NCBI RefSeq assembly: GCF_002980595.1
Contig: NZ_PVLQ01000007.1
Span: 1-64,000 of the forward strand
Direction: 5' to 3'
Source of the DNA: Malikia granosa
Lineage (GTDB): Bacteria; Pseudomonadota; Gammaproteobacteria; Burkholderiales; Burkholderiaceae_C
DNA length: 64,000 bases
Program-made: the position numbers and the translations under genes
The notes under the pieces: model-generated
The model's input: the letters and a program-made list of their open reading frames with translations, nothing else
Told to the model about the DNA's origin: nothing
Database searches by the model: none
Shown: one piece after another, positions 31,617 to 41,558 of the stretch
How positions within the stretch are numbered: position 1 is the stretch's first letter
How the letters are laid out: every line of letters starts with the position of its first letter

Positions 31617-32334
31617 CTATCAAAAATCCGCCGGCGAACGCCTGGCCAAGCGCGTCGCCGCCCTGCAGGGCTGCTCGCGCGCCGAGGCCGAGCGCCTGAT
31701 CGAGGGCGGCTGGGTCCGCGTCGCCGGCCGCGTGGCCGACGACCCGGCGCAACGCGTGCAGGACGAGGCGATCGAGATCGACGCCCAGGGCCTGGGCGAG
31801 ACCCTGCTGCCGGTCACCCTGCTCTGGCACAAGCCGGTCGGCATCGCACTGGCCGAGGGCCAGCCGCTCGCCGGCCTGATCCAGGCCGAGGGCGAACTCA
31901 GGCCCTGGCACCTCAAGCACCTGCGCTGCGCCAGTCCGATGCCGGCGGCCTGCAGCGGACTGGCCGTGTTCGCACAGAGCCCGGGCGTGCAGCGCAAGCT
32001 GCACGAGGACGCGCTGCTGCTCGAGCATGAATGGATGCTGGACCTGCCAGGCGCGGTCGCAGCCAACCGGCTCGAGGCGCTGGAACAGTCGGTGGACCAG
32101 CTGGCCCCCGGGCCACGCACGCCCTACCTCAAGCTCAGCGTGGGCAGCCGCAGCGAGGAGCGTAGCCGGCTGCGGCTGGCACTCAAGGGCTACGCGCCCG
32201 AACGGCTGCCGCAATGGCTGGCGCAAGCCGGCCTGAAGCCGCAAGCCCTGCAGCGCCTGCGCCTGGGCCGGGTCGCGCTGGGCCAGGTGCCAGCCGGAGC
32301 CTGGCGCCTGCTCGGCATGCACGAACGGTTCTGA
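31609..32334 (+). CDS. RluB/RluF-like pseudouridine synthase without visible catalytic Asp
   Basis: A 241-residue protein with an N-terminal S4 RNA-binding domain (~residues 6-55) and a region laid out like the RsuA/RluB/RluF family. The family's catalytic GRLD motif is not found where expected: the aligned segment reads LRCASPMPAACSGLAVF (~104-120). It may bind RNA without modifying it, or the alignment may hide a diverged site. The ATG at 31609 has GGGAGG seven bases upstream and overlaps the end of the NUDIX-MBL gene, so the pair is co-translated. Confidence 0.75.
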   Translation: MSDYQKSAGERLAKRVAALQGCSRAEAERLIEGGWVRVAGRVADDPAQRVQDEAIEIDAQGLGETLLPVTLLWHKPVGIALAEGQPLAGLIQAEGELRPWHLKHLRCASPMPAACSGLAVFAQSPGVQRKLHEDALLLEHEWMLDLPGAVAANRLEALEQSVDQLAPGPRTPYLKLSVGSRSEERSRLRLALKGYAPERLPQWLAQAGLKPQALQRLRLGRVALGQVPAGAWRLLGMHERF

Positions 32335-32414
32335 AGCCGGGCTGAACGCACCATCCCGAGCGAGTCGCCGCCGTCGGGGGCCCCGGGCGAGTGACCGCCG
32401 CCAGATCAAGAAAC

Positions 32415-32447
32415 AAAAAGCCAGGCGCGGTATGCCCGGGCCTGGCT
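32415..32447 (-). terminator. Rho-independent terminator of rnpB
   Basis: On the minus strand the stem AGCCAGGC/GCCTGGCT is followed by TTTTT, 12 bases beyond the 3' end of the RNase P RNA. Confidence 0.85.
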
Positions 32448-32458
32448 CTGGAATAAGT

Positions 32459-32816
32459 TGTGAAGTCTGCCGATACGCCGGATTCTGTGCACCGGGAACT
32501 TCTTGCGAAATCCCCGGCGTGACCGCCATTCATCTTGGCCATGGGTCACCCACATGGCTCGGTGCCACCTACCCGCCAACTCTGCGGAACCACATCGACG
32601 CTGGCCTACTTGGTGTTGCTGCGCGTAGAGATTGCCCGTTTCACCCCCAAGGCTCCTGCCGCCGGAGCGGATGGTTCCAAGGGACTCGTCTCTGTTGCTC
32701 TGATCCTCACCTCGCGGTGGAGAGCCGTTAGCTCCTACGCTGTCCTATGCAGTCCGGACGTTCCTCCAGCGCGCCCTTTCGGGACTTGCGCCAGCGACGG
32801 CCTAGCAGACTTCACA
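32459..32816 (-). ncRNA. rnpB: RNase P RNA (bacterial type A)
   Basis: This is the ribozyme that trims the 5' ends of tRNA precursors. Its ends are set by a perfect 12-bp P1 helix: TGTGAAGTCTGC at 32816-32805 pairs with GCAGACTTCACA at 32470-32459 (minus strand). Conserved core blocks are visible: GGAGGAACGTCCGGACTGC (P4 5' side) near 32754-32772, CATAGGACAG next to it, and ACAGAATCCGGC near the 3' end. The length of ~358 bases fits the family. It lies on the strand opposite to the flanking protein genes and has its own terminator. Confidence 0.96.
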
Positions 32817-32822
32817 GACCGG

Positions 32823-32828
32823 ATTATC
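32823..32828 (-). promoter_or_regulatory. -10 element of rnpB
   Basis: GATAAT reads on the minus strand six bases before the RNA's inferred 5' end at 32816, the correct distance for transcription start. No strong -35 hexamer is visible. Confidence 0.45.
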
Positions 32829-32913
32829 GCGCTTTCCGTATGAGCTTATGCGGACAACGCGCTATCGATTGCGCCAAAATGGGATTTTTCATCCTTTCCC
32901 CACCGGAGACCCC

Positions 32914-33837
<924 letters not shown>

Positions 33838-34018
33838 GCGCAGCACGCAAGGGCAGCGGCCGACCCCGCTGCCCCGGTACGCCACGAGCGGCTGGACAGG
33901 GAGGTTGCAAAACATTGCACAGGTAACGGGCGGTAAACCTTAACTCGGCGCTAAGTCTGGGTGATCAGCATGGAGCTTGTCAGGGATGTCCCTGATTCAC
34001 CACCGAGAGGCAAGTACC

Positions 34019-34354
34019 ATGAAGAAGTCCCTGTTCGCCCTGTTGTCCGCCGCCGCGATCACCCTGAGCGCCCAGGCACAGACGCCTGCCACGCCGGCAG
34101 TCCCCGCCACGCCTGCCGTCAAGACCACGGGCAGCGAGGCGAAGACGCCGGCCGCCCCGACCGAGCTCAAGCAGGCGCCCCAGGCTGCCGCCAAGGACCT
34201 GCCCAAGAAGGTGAGCAAGGCCAAGAAGGCCGCCAAGAAGAAGCCGGCGCCTATCCCGGCTGCCAAGGCCGCCGCTCCTGCTGTGCCCGCAACGCCTGCC
34301 AGCGCGGCGGTCCCGGCGACTCCGGCTGTCCCGGCCCTGCCAGCCCAGAAATAA
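34019..34354 (+). CDS. Small secreted Ala/Pro/Lys-rich protein
   Basis: A 111-residue protein of unknown function. A signal peptide (MKKSLFALLSAAAITLSAQA) is followed by low-complexity sequence made of repeated PATPAVP-type units and a lysine-rich patch (KKVSKAKKAAKKK, ~residues 63-75). It looks disordered and basic, recalling histone H1-like or nucleic-acid/peptidoglycan-binding tails, but exported. GAGAGG lies eight bases before the ATG. Codon use matches the neighbours and the frame is intact. It is a single gene between cysK and an FAD oxidoreductase. Confidence 0.75.
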   Translation: MKKSLFALLSAAAITLSAQAQTPATPAVPATPAVKTTGSEAKTPAAPTELKQAPQAAAKDLPKKVSKAKKAAKKKPAPIPAAKAAAPAVPATPASAAVPATPAVPALPAQK

Positions 34355-34473
34355 GTCCAAGCTCCTCCGTCCGGCCAGCCCGATTGCCGGAGGCTGTCAG
34401 CGCGAAAGGCGGACCCCAAACGGGCAAAGTCCTTATCATCGGCGGCTCGATTGCTTGATCACCACGAGCCACC

Positions 34474-36306
34474 ATGATCCGAATCTCCGAACTCAAACTC
34501 CCGCTGACCGCGCTGCCGGTCGAGACCCGCCGCGCCGCCGACGCCCCGACCGAGACCGACCTGGACCGGCTGCCGCCGCCGCATCCGGTCACCGAACTGC
34601 GTCGGCTCGCCGCGCAGGCGCTCGGCATCGCCGAAGGCCAGATCGCCGAGCTGCAGGTCTTCAAGCGCAGCTTCGACGCGCGCAAGGCCGAGCTGCTGGC
34701 GGTCTTCATCTGCGACCTGAGCCTGGCCGATCCGGCGCAGGAAGCCGATCTGCTGGCCAGGTTCGAGAAGACCCCTCACATCAACCGCACGCCTGACATG
34801 AGCTGGCAGGCCCCGGCCCATGCACCGGCCAACTGGCCGGCCGACCAGGCCGAGCGCCCGGTGGTGGTGGGATTCGGTCCCTGCGGCATCTTCGCGGCAC
34901 TGGCCCTGGCGCAGATGGGCCTGAAGCCGATCGTGCTCGAGCGCGGCCGGCCGGTGCGCCAGCGCACCAAGGACACCTGGGGCCTGTGGCGCAAGAAGGT
35001 GCTGACGCCCGAATCCAACGTGCAATACGGCGAAGGCGGCGCCGGCCTGTTCTCGGACGGCAAGCTCTACAGCCAGATCAAGGACCCACGCTTCCTGGGC
35101 CGCAAGGTGATGCAGGAATTCGTCGACGCCGGCGCGCCGCCCGAGATCCTCTACATGGCGCACCCCCACATCGGCACCTTCAAGCTGGTCAAGGTGGTCG
35201 AGGCGATGCGCGAGAAGATCATCGAGCTCGGCGGCGAGATCCGCTTCGAGCAGCGCGTGACCGGGCTACTGCTCGAGCCGGCCGCCGGCGGCGCTGCGCC
35301 GGAGGGCTTCCAACCCCAACGCGTGCGCGGCCTGAAGGTGCAGGACCTGGCCAGCGGCGCAACCCGGGAGCTGGCCGCAAGCCGGGTCGTGCTCGCGCTC
35401 GGCCACAGCTCGCGCGACACCTTCGCGATGCTGCACGACGCTGGCGTCTACCTGGAGCCCAAGCCGTTCTCGATCGGCGTGCGCATCGAGCATCCGCAGA
35501 GCGTGATCGACCAGTCGCTCTGGGGCCGCCACGCCGGCCACCCGCTGCTCGGCGCCGCCGCCTACAAGCTGGTGCACCACGCCGACAACGGGCGCGCGGT
35601 CTACAGCTTCTGCATGTGCCCGGGCGGCACCGTGGTCGCTGCGACCAGCGAGCACGAGCGCGTCGTCACCAACGGCATGAGCCAGTATTCGCGCGCCGAG
35701 CGCAATGCCAACGCCGGCATGGTGGTCGGCATAGCCCCGGCCGACTATCCGACCGACGAGGCGGCCTGGATCGCCGCCTTCGGCGCAACGGATGGCGCAC
35801 GCTACCTGGCCCAGGCGCAGGCCATGCAGGCGCGCGGCCAGACCCATCCGCTGGCCGGCGTGGTGTTCCAGCGCCAGCTCGAGAGCCTGGCCTTCGAGGC
35901 CGGCGGACGCGACTACCAGGCGCCGGGCCAGCTGGTCGGCGACTTCCTGGTCGGCAAGCCCTCGGCTGAGTTCGGCGCCGTCCAACCGTCCTACAAGCCC
36001 GGCGTCAAGCTCGGCGACCTGAGCCAGGTGCTGCCCGGGTTCGCAGTCGAGGCCATGAAGCAAGCGCTGCCCGTCTTCGGGCGCAAGATCAGGGGCTACG
36101 ACATGGCCGATGCAGTGATGACCGGGGTCGAAACCCGCACCAGCTCGCCGCTGCGCATCACGCGCGGCGAGGACTGCCAGAGCCTGAACGTCGCGGGGCT
36201 CTATCCGGCCGGCGAAGGCGCGGGCTATGCCGGCGGCATCCTGTCGGCCGGCGTCGACGGCATCAAGGTCGCGGAAGCCGTGGCGACCGCGACGCTCGGC
36301 ACGTAA
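34474..36306 (+). CDS. FAD-dependent dehydrogenase (COG2509 type)
   Basis: A 610-residue oxidoreductase of the uncharacterised FAD-dependent dehydrogenase family. The N-terminal ~100 residues form a separate small domain common to this family. The FAD-binding site VVGFGPCGIFAALALAQMG (~130-150) and the C-terminal GLYPAGEGAGYAGGILSAGVDG block, which closes over FAD, are clear. The middle is rich in His and Cys (FCMCPGG). The substrate is not known. It is followed by a bidirectional terminator shared with htpX. Confidence 0.88.
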   Translation: MIRISELKLPLTALPVETRRAADAPTETDLDRLPPPHPVTELRRLAAQALGIAEGQIAELQVFKRSFDARKAELLAVFICDLSLADPAQEADLLARFEKTPHINRTPDMSWQAPAHAPANWPADQAERPVVVGFGPCGIFAALALAQMGLKPIVLERGRPVRQRTKDTWGLWRKKVLTPESNVQYGEGGAGLFSDGKLYSQIKDPRFLGRKVMQEFVDAGAPPEILYMAHPHIGTFKLVKVVEAMREKIIELGGEIRFEQRVTGLLLEPAAGGAAPEGFQPQRVRGLKVQDLASGATRELAASRVVLALGHSSRDTFAMLHDAGVYLEPKPFSIGVRIEHPQSVIDQSLWGRHAGHPLLGAAAYKLVHHADNGRAVYSFCMCPGGTVVAATSEHERVVTNGMSQYSRAERNANAGMVVGIAPADYPTDEAAWIAAFGATDGARYLAQAQAMQARGQTHPLAGVVFQRQLESLAFEAGGRDYQAPGQLVGDFLVGKPSAEFGAVQPSYKPGVKLGDLSQVLPGFAVEAMKQALPVFGRKIRGYDMADAVMTGVETRTSSPLRITRGEDCQSLNVAGLYPAGEGAGYAGGILSAGVDGIKVAEAVATATLGT

Positions 36307-36351
36307 GCCATCAGACCCCTCATCGCGGCGCCAGACAGGCAGCGCTCAAAC

Positions 36352-36381
36352 ACAAAGGCCGGCTGCAAAGCCGGCCTTTGT
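36352..36381. terminator. Bidirectional terminator between the FAD dehydrogenase and htpX
   Basis: ACAAAGGCCGGCT (36352-36364) and its exact complement (36369-36381) form a 13-bp stem with a four-base loop. The A/T ends of the stem give short T runs on both strands. It lies between convergent genes. Confidence 0.8.
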
Positions 36382-36401
36382 CCATTTCAGTCGCCCAGGG
36401 A

Positions 36402-37271
36402 TCAGGACTGCTGCAGGCGCGCGATGCGCTCCTCCAGCGGCGGGTGGGTCGAGAACAGCTTGCCCAGGCCGCCGGCAATGCCCATCGCCGCCATGCTCTG
36501 CGGCAGCGCGCCCGGCTCCAGGCCGCCCAGGCGAGCCAGCGCATTGATCATCGGCTGCTTGCGGCCCATCAGCCAGGCGGCGCCGGCGTCGGCGCGGAAC
36601 TCGCGCTGGCGGCTGAACCAGGCCACGATGATGCCGGCCAGGAAGCCGAGCACGATCTCCATCACGAAGCTGGTGACCATGTAGCCGATGCCGGGGCCAC
36701 TCTCGCGCTCGTCGCCCTTGCGCAGGAAGCTGTCGACCGCGTAGCCGACCACCCGGCTCAGGAACACGACGAAGGTGTTCATGACACCCTGGATCAGCGT
36801 CATCGTCACCATGTCGCCGTTGGCGATATGCGCGACCTCGTGGCCGATCACGGCCTCGACCTCCTCGTGGGTCATGCCGTGCAGCAGTCCGGTCGAGACC
36901 GCCACCAGCGAGGCGTTCTTGCTCGCGCCGGTCGCGAAGGCATTGGGCTCGCCGTCGTAGATCGCGACCTCGGGCATCGCGATGCCGGCCTTGTCGGCAA
37001 ACTTCTGCACCGTGTTGACGATCCAGGCCTCGTCGGCGTTGCGCGGCTGGTTGATCACGACCGCGCCGGTGCTCCACTTGGCCATCGACTTGCTCATCAG
37101 CAGCGAGATGATCGAGCCGCCAAAGCCCATGATCAGCGAGAAGCCCAGCAGCGCGCCGAGGTTCAGGCCGTTGGCCGTCAGGAAGCGATCCACTCCCAGC
37201 AGTCTGGCGGTGATGCTCAGCACCAGCATGACCGCCAGGTTGGTCAGAACGAAAAGCGCAATGCGTTTCAT
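36402..37271 (-). CDS. htpX: Membrane zinc metalloprotease HtpX
   Basis: An M48 protease of 289 residues that degrades misfolded membrane proteins. Two N-terminal membrane helices (~residues 4-24 and 35-55) precede the catalytic zinc motif HEVAH (~140-144) with the downstream glutamate in [10 protein letters not shown]; two more hydrophobic helices lie between. I start it at the ATG at 37271 ([15 protein letters not shown]), the family's usual N-terminus, rather than six codons earlier. The final [13 protein letters not shown] is also conserved. Regulation by envelope stress is usual for the family but not visible here. Confidence 0.96.
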   Translation of the reverse strand: MKRIALFVLTNLAVMLVLSITARLLGVDRFLTANGLNLGALLGFSLIMGFGGSIISLLMSKSMAKWSTGAVVINQPRNADEAWIVNTVQKFADKAGIAMPEVAIYDGEPNAFATGASKNASLVAVSTGLLHGMTHEEVEAVIGHEVAHIANGDMVTMTLIQGVMNTFVVFLSRVVGYAVDSFLRKGDERESGPGIGYMVTSFVMEIVLGFLAGIIVAWFSRQREFRADAGAAWLMGRKQPMINALARLGGLEPGALPQSMAAMGIAGGLGKLFSTHPPLEERIARLQQS

Positions 37272-37424
37272 GACAGCAAGAACTCCCAAGTTGAAATGAT
37301 CAGCGGGGTGCCAGTCGCCCGTTGCCAGCCCCGGTCCAGCGCCCCCTTTCGCCCTGATATGGGGACGGACGCGAGGCGCTTCAAGCCGTCCACCTTAGCA
37401 TGGGACGGTGAATGGCGTGCCAGT

Positions 37425-38195
37425 TCAGGGCATTCGCGCCGGCCGGAACACCTGGGCATCGGCGTAGAAGACGGGGTCCTCGTTGGCCGGCCACCAGCCC
37501 GGCCGTCCCAGCACCGGCAGCGGCGCGTAGGGCTTGGTCGCCAGCCAGTCGGGCGTGAGCTGGCCAGCCAGCCAGTCGTCCCAGGGATGGACCGTGGCTG
37601 CACCTGCGCCAGCCGGAACATCGGTCGGCACCGGCAGCCGCAGCACATGGGCCGTGATCGACTTGTAGGGCGCGACCAGCTTTTCGGTCAGCGCATGGCC
37701 GAACAGCAGCAGCGTGGACTGGGCCCAGAGCGGGCGCAGCTCGACGAACAGGCGCTGCCAGTCGCGCGCCAGCAGCGCCTGCCAGAGCGGCTCGGGCGCC
37801 TGCAGCAGTGCGGCGTTCTCGTCGAACAGGGTCAGCGCATCGCGCAGCGGCCCGCGCCGGGCTCCGACGCCGCCCGCGGCCGCGATTGCCTGCGCCTGCA
37901 GCCGGTTCAGCCGCAGCTTGGTGGCGGGAAAGCGCATCCAGCACAGCGCGTTGAAAAAGTCGTGCAGGCCCTCGCGCGTCGGTACGCCGCCGGTCGCGAA
38001 GATATGCGCCTCGTAGGCCACGCCCTCGGGCAGCTCGGCCTGCGGCACGAAGCGCACAGGCGCCAGCCCGGCGGCATTGAGCGCCGCCGGCAGGTCGCCG
38101 CGGGCCTGCGCGTTGGCCGCGATCGCCTCGCCCGGCTGGCGCCAGGGCGTCAGCCAGGGCTCGGACCAGTCGATCTGCCGCGAGAAATGGCTCAG
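37425..38195 (-). CDS. DUF3025 family protein, unusual CTG start
   Basis: A 256-residue protein of the DUF3025 family with no known function. The N-terminal [12 protein letters not shown] and the central [20 protein letters not shown] are the recognisable family blocks. There is no ATG, GTG or TTG near the family's usual N-terminus; the best candidate is CTG at 38195, whose last two bases and the next one form the pyrC TGA stop (CTGA), with GGAAG five bases upstream. Translation is therefore probably coupled to pyrC. The next Met lies over 80 residues inside the conserved domain. Confidence 0.8.
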   Translation of the reverse strand: MSHFSRQIDWSEPWLTPWRQPGEAIAANAQARGDLPAALNAAGLAPVRFVPQAELPEGVAYEAHIFATGGVPTREGLHDFFNALCWMRFPATKLRLNRLQAQAIAAAGGVGARRGPLRDALTLFDENAALLQAPEPLWQALLARDWQRLFVELRPLWAQSTLLLFGHALTEKLVAPYKSITAHVLRLPVPTDVPAGAGAATVHPWDDWLAGQLTPDWLATKPYAPLPVLGRPGWWPANEDPVFYADAQVFRPARMP

Positions 38196-39223
38196 ACCAG
38201 CTTCCAGGGCAGCGCCTCGCCCGCACGCAGCGGCTTGAGTTCGGCCTCGCCGAAGGCAAAGGAAGCCGGCGGGGTCCAGCTTTCCTTGCGCAGCGTGATG
38301 CGGCCCTGGTTGCGCGGCAGCTGGTAGAAATCCGGGCCGTTGAAGCTGGCGAAGGCTTCCAGCTTGTCGAGCGCGCCAGCGGCATCGAAGGCCTCGGCAT
38401 ACATCTCGATCGCCGCATGCGCGGTGTAGCAGCCGGCGCAGCCGGTCGCGTGCTCCTTCAGGTGGGCCGGATGCGGCGCGCTGTCGGTGCCGAGGAAGAA
38501 CTTGGGCGAACCGCTGGTCGCCGCGGCCACCAGGGCCTGGCGGTGCGTCTCGCGCTTCAGGACCGGCAGGCAGTAGTAGTGCGGGCGGATGCCGCCGGTG
38601 AAGATCGCGTTGCGGTTGTAGAGCAGGTGGTGCGCGGTGATGGTCGCGCCCAGGTACTGGTCGGCCTCGGCCACGTATTGCGCGGCCTCCTTGGTCGTGA
38701 TGTGCTCCATCACGATCTTGAGTTCCGGGAAATCCTTGCGCAGCGGCGCGAGCTGCTGCTCGATGAACACCGCCTCGCGGTCGAACAGGTCGATGTCGGG
38801 ACTGGTGACTTCGCCGTGCACCAGCAGCAGCACGCCCTCGCGCTGCATCGCTTCCAGCGTCTGGTAGGTCTTGCGGATGTCGGTCACGCCGGCATCGCTG
38901 TTGGTGGTGGCACCGGCCGGATAGAGCTTGAGCGCGACCACGCCGGCGGCCTTGGCACGCGCGATCTCCTCGGGCGGCAGGTTGTCGGTCAGGTAGAGCG
39001 TCATCAGCGGCTCGAAGCTCATGCCCTGTGGCACGGCGGCCAGGATGCGCTGCTTGTAGGCCAGGGCCTGCTCGGCGGTCGTGACCGGCGGCTTGAGGTT
39101 GGGCATGATGATGGCGCGGCCGAACTGCGCGGCCGTGTGCGGCACCACGGTGTGGAGCGCGGCGCCATCGCGCACATGCAGGTGCCAGTCGTCGGGGCGG
39201 GTGATGGTGATCTGTTGCGTCAT
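38192..39223 (-). CDS. pyrC: Dihydroorotase
   Basis: A class II, zinc-dependent dihydroorotase of 343 residues that closes carbamoyl-aspartate to dihydroorotate in pyrimidine synthesis. The metal ligands DWHLHVRDG (~residues 12-20), the carboxylated lysine in [12 protein letters not shown], and the His residues in EHITTK and ITAHHL are visible, as is GTDSAPH. PyrE, a later enzyme of the same pathway, is encoded at 51961. The gene is followed by the overlapping DUF3025 gene. Confidence 0.97.
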   Translation of the reverse strand: MTQQITITRPDDWHLHVRDGAALHTVVPHTAAQFGRAIIMPNLKPPVTTAEQALAYKQRILAAVPQGMSFEPLMTLYLTDNLPPEEIARAKAAGVVALKLYPAGATTNSDAGVTDIRKTYQTLEAMQREGVLLLVHGEVTSPDIDLFDREAVFIEQQLAPLRKDFPELKIVMEHITTKEAAQYVAEADQYLGATITAHHLLYNRNAIFTGGIRPHYYCLPVLKRETHRQALVAAATSGSPKFFLGTDSAPHPAHLKEHATGCAGCYTAHAAIEMYAEAFDAAGALDKLEAFASFNGPDFYQLPRNQGRITLRKESWTPPASFAFGEAELKPLRAGEALPWKLV

Positions 39224-39260
39224 GTCGCCATTGTCCCAAATCCGGCGCCGACCGCCCAGG

Positions 39261-39283
39261 AAAAAGGCGCCACCCGGGCGCCC
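39261..39283 (-). terminator. Terminator after gltL
   Basis: On the minus strand GGCGCC pairs with GGCGCC across a five-base loop and is followed by TTTTT. It separates the glt operon from pyrC. Confidence 0.7.
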
Positions 39284-39304
39284 GTCCTGCCTGCGATCAG
39301 GTCC

Positions 39305-40042
39305 TCAGTGCTGCAGGATCTTGTTCAGGAAGTCCTTGGTGCGCGGCTGGCGGTTCTCCGGCTGGCTGAAGAACTCGCGGGTGCTGCAGTCCTCCAGGAT
39401 CTTGCCGCCGACGTCCATGAAGATCACCCGGTCGCTGACCTTGCGCGCAAAACCCATCTCGTGCGTCACGCACATCATGGTCATGCCCTCGCCGGCCAGG
39501 CCGACCATGACGTCGAGCACCTCGCCGACCATCTCGGGGTCGAGCGCCGAGGTCGGCTCGTCGAACAGCATCACGATCGGGTCCATGCTGAGCGCGCGCG
39601 CGATCGCGACCCGCTGCTGCTGGCCGCCCGAGAGCTGGCCTGGGAACTTGTCCTTGTGCGCGCCCAGGCCGACCCGGTCGAGCATCTTGAGGCCACGCCG
39701 CTTCGCGTCATCGAGGTTGCGGCCCAGCACCTTGATCTGGGCCAGGGTCAGGTTCTCGGTCACGCTCAGGTGGGGGAAGAGCTCGAAATGCTGGAACACC
39801 ATGCCGACATGGCTGCGCAGCTTGGGCAGGTCGGTCTTGGGGTCGTGCACGGCCTTGCCGTCGACCCAGATCTCGCCCTGCTGGATCGGCTCGAGCGCGT
39901 TGATGGTCTTGATCAGCGTCGACTTGCCCGAACCGGACGGGCCGCAGACCACCACCACCTCGCCCTTCTCGATCCGGGTCGAGCAGTCGTTGAGCACCTG
40001 CACCGGGCCGTACCACTTGGACACATGCTTGAGTTCAATCAT
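39305..40042 (-). CDS. gltL: Glutamate/aspartate ABC importer, ATPase GltL
   Basis: A 245-residue ATP-binding subunit of a polar amino-acid importer. Walker [10 protein letters not shown] (~34-42), the Q-loop in [12 protein letters not shown], signature LSGGQQQR (~138) and Walker [15 protein letters not shown] are intact. It drives uptake with the permeases GltJ and GltK. It is the last gene of gltI-gltJ-gltK-gltL and is followed by a terminator. Specificity for glutamate/aspartate is inferred from the operon composition. Confidence 0.95.
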   Translation of the reverse strand: MIELKHVSKWYGPVQVLNDCSTRIEKGEVVVVCGPSGSGKSTLIKTINALEPIQQGEIWVDGKAVHDPKTDLPKLRSHVGMVFQHFELFPHLSVTENLTLAQIKVLGRNLDDAKRRGLKMLDRVGLGAHKDKFPGQLSGGQQQRVAIARALSMDPIVMLFDEPTSALDPEMVGEVLDVMVGLAGEGMTMMCVTHEMGFARKVSDRVIFMDVGGKILEDCSTREFFSQPENRQPRTKDFLNKILQH

Positions 40043-40066
40043 CGGATTCTCCTTCGGTACCGGCTG

Positions 40067-40738
40067 TCAGCGCACGATGGCGATCTTGCGGTGCAGGCGC
40101 TTGACGCCCGCCGACAGCGCATAGCAGATCGCGAAATAGAGCACGGCCGCCGCGAGATAGGCCTCGATCGGGCGACCGAAGTTCTTGCCGGCGACCTCGA
40201 AGCCCTTGAGCATGTCGTAGGCGCCGATCGCGTAGACCAGCGAGGTGTCCTGGAACAGGATGATGGTCTGCGTCAGCAGCACCGGCAGCATGTTGCGCAG
40301 CGCCTGCGGCAGCACGACCAGCCTCATGTTCTGGCCATAGCTCATGCCCAGCGCCAGCCCGGCCTGGACCTGGCCGCGCGGGATCGACTGGATGCCGGCG
40401 CGCATGATCTCGCTGAAATAGGCCGCCTCGAAGGCGACGAAGGTGATCACCGCCGACAGCTCGGCGCCGATCGGACGGCCGATCAGCAGCGGCACCAGCA
40501 AGAAGAACCACAGGATCACCATCACCAGCGGGATGCTGCGCATGCCGTTGACATAGACCGTGGCAGGCATGGCCAGCCAGCGCCGGCCCGACAGCCGCAT
40601 CAGCGCCAGCAGGGTGCCGAACAGCACGCCGCCCAGCGTCGCGATCAGCGTCAAGGTCAGGCTGAAGCCCAGGCCCTTGAGCACGAAGTTCTGCAGCAGG
40701 TCCCAGTTGTAGAAGGACCAGTCGAGTTGAAGTCCCAT
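40067..40738 (-). CDS. gltK: Glutamate/aspartate ABC importer, permease GltK
   Basis: A 223-residue inner-membrane permease of the His/Glu/Gln/Arg/opine family with about five transmembrane helices. The EAA loop that contacts the ATPase reads EIMRAGIQSIPRGQVQAGLALGM (about residues 109-131, given here only to locate it). It starts one base after the gltJ stop, so the two permeases are made together and presumably form a heterodimer. Confidence 0.94.
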   Translation of the reverse strand: MGLQLDWSFYNWDLLQNFVLKGLGFSLTLTLIATLGGVLFGTLLALMRLSGRRWLAMPATVYVNGMRSIPLVMVILWFFLLVPLLIGRPIGAELSAVITFVAFEAAYFSEIMRAGIQSIPRGQVQAGLALGMSYGQNMRLVVLPQALRNMLPVLLTQTIILFQDTSLVYAIGAYDMLKGFEVAGKNFGRPIEAYLAAAVLYFAICYALSAGVKRLHRKIAIVR

Positions 40739-40739
40739 C

Positions 40740-41495
40740 TCAATGTCCTCCCGTGCCGCCGCTGGCGATGAAGCCCGGCACCCGGGCCCGCCGCTCGACG
40801 AAGGCCATCACGCGGTTGATCGCGAACGCCGACACCACATAGAGCCCGGTCACGGCCAGGTAGACCTCGACCCCGCGCGCGGTCTCCTCCTGCGCCTGCA
40901 TCGCGAACATGGTCAGCTCGGCGACCGAGACCGCGAAGGCGACCGACGAGTTCTTGAAGATGTTCATGGTCTCGCTGGTCAGCGGCGGGATCACGATGCG
41001 CAGCGCCATCGGCAGCAGCACGTAGCGGTAGGACTGCGCGGTCGTCATGCCGAGCGCCATCGCCGCGTAGCGCTGGCCGCGCGGCAGCGCCTGGATGCCG
41101 GAGCGCACCTGCTCGGCGATGCGCGCCGAGGTGAACAGGCCCAGCGCCAGCACCACCAGCACGAAGCCCGGCACCGCCTGCAGCGCCGGGAACAGCGTCG
41201 GCAGCACGTGGTACCAGAGGAAGATCTGCACCAGCAGCGGGATGTTGCGGAACAGCTCGACCCAGGCATTGCCGAGCCGAACCACCCAGGGGCTGCCGGG
41301 CAAGGTGCGCAGCGTGCCGACCAGGGCGCCGACGACCAGCGCCAGCAGCAGCGCCAGCAGCGAGACCGACACCGTCCAGCCCCAGGCCGACAGCAGCCAG
41401 TCCAGGTAGGTGATGTCGCCGCCCTGGCCGAAGCAGCTCGAACCTGCCTCACGCGTGAGGGTGTCCTCGCAGAATACCTGCCAATCCCAGCTCAT
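40740..41495 (-). CDS. gltJ: Glutamate/aspartate ABC importer, permease GltJ
   Basis: A 251-residue permease with about five membrane helices and the EAA-type loop AEQVRSGIQALPRGQ. The N-terminal ~30 residues, with a Cys and a polar stretch before the first helix, match the longer GltJ rather than GltK. It follows gltI after a 63-base gap holding a hairpin that may lower transporter expression relative to the binding protein. The partner permease is encoded next. Confidence 0.94.
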   Translation of the reverse strand: MSWDWQVFCEDTLTREAGSSCFGQGGDITYLDWLLSAWGWTVSVSLLALLLALVVGALVGTLRTLPGSPWVVRLGNAWVELFRNIPLLVQIFLWYHVLPTLFPALQAVPGFVLVVLALGLFTSARIAEQVRSGIQALPRGQRYAAMALGMTTAQSYRYVLLPMALRIVIPPLTSETMNIFKNSSVAFAVSVAELTMFAMQAQEETARGVEVYLAVTGLYVVSAFAINRVMAFVERRARVPGFIASGGTGGH

Positions 41496-41515
41496 GCGGA
41501 CCTCCTCGTGCAGCG

Positions 41516-41543
41516 AAAAAACCAGCCCCGACCGTCGGGGCTG
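41516..41543 (-). terminator. Intra-operon hairpin between gltI and gltJ
   Basis: CAGCCCCGAC and GTCGGGGCTG pair around a one-base centre (in practice a shorter stem with a 3-5 base loop) and are followed by TTTTTT on the minus strand. As it lies inside the operon it probably stops only part of the transcripts. Confidence 0.75.
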
Positions 41544-41558
41544 ACATCGACGCGAAGT

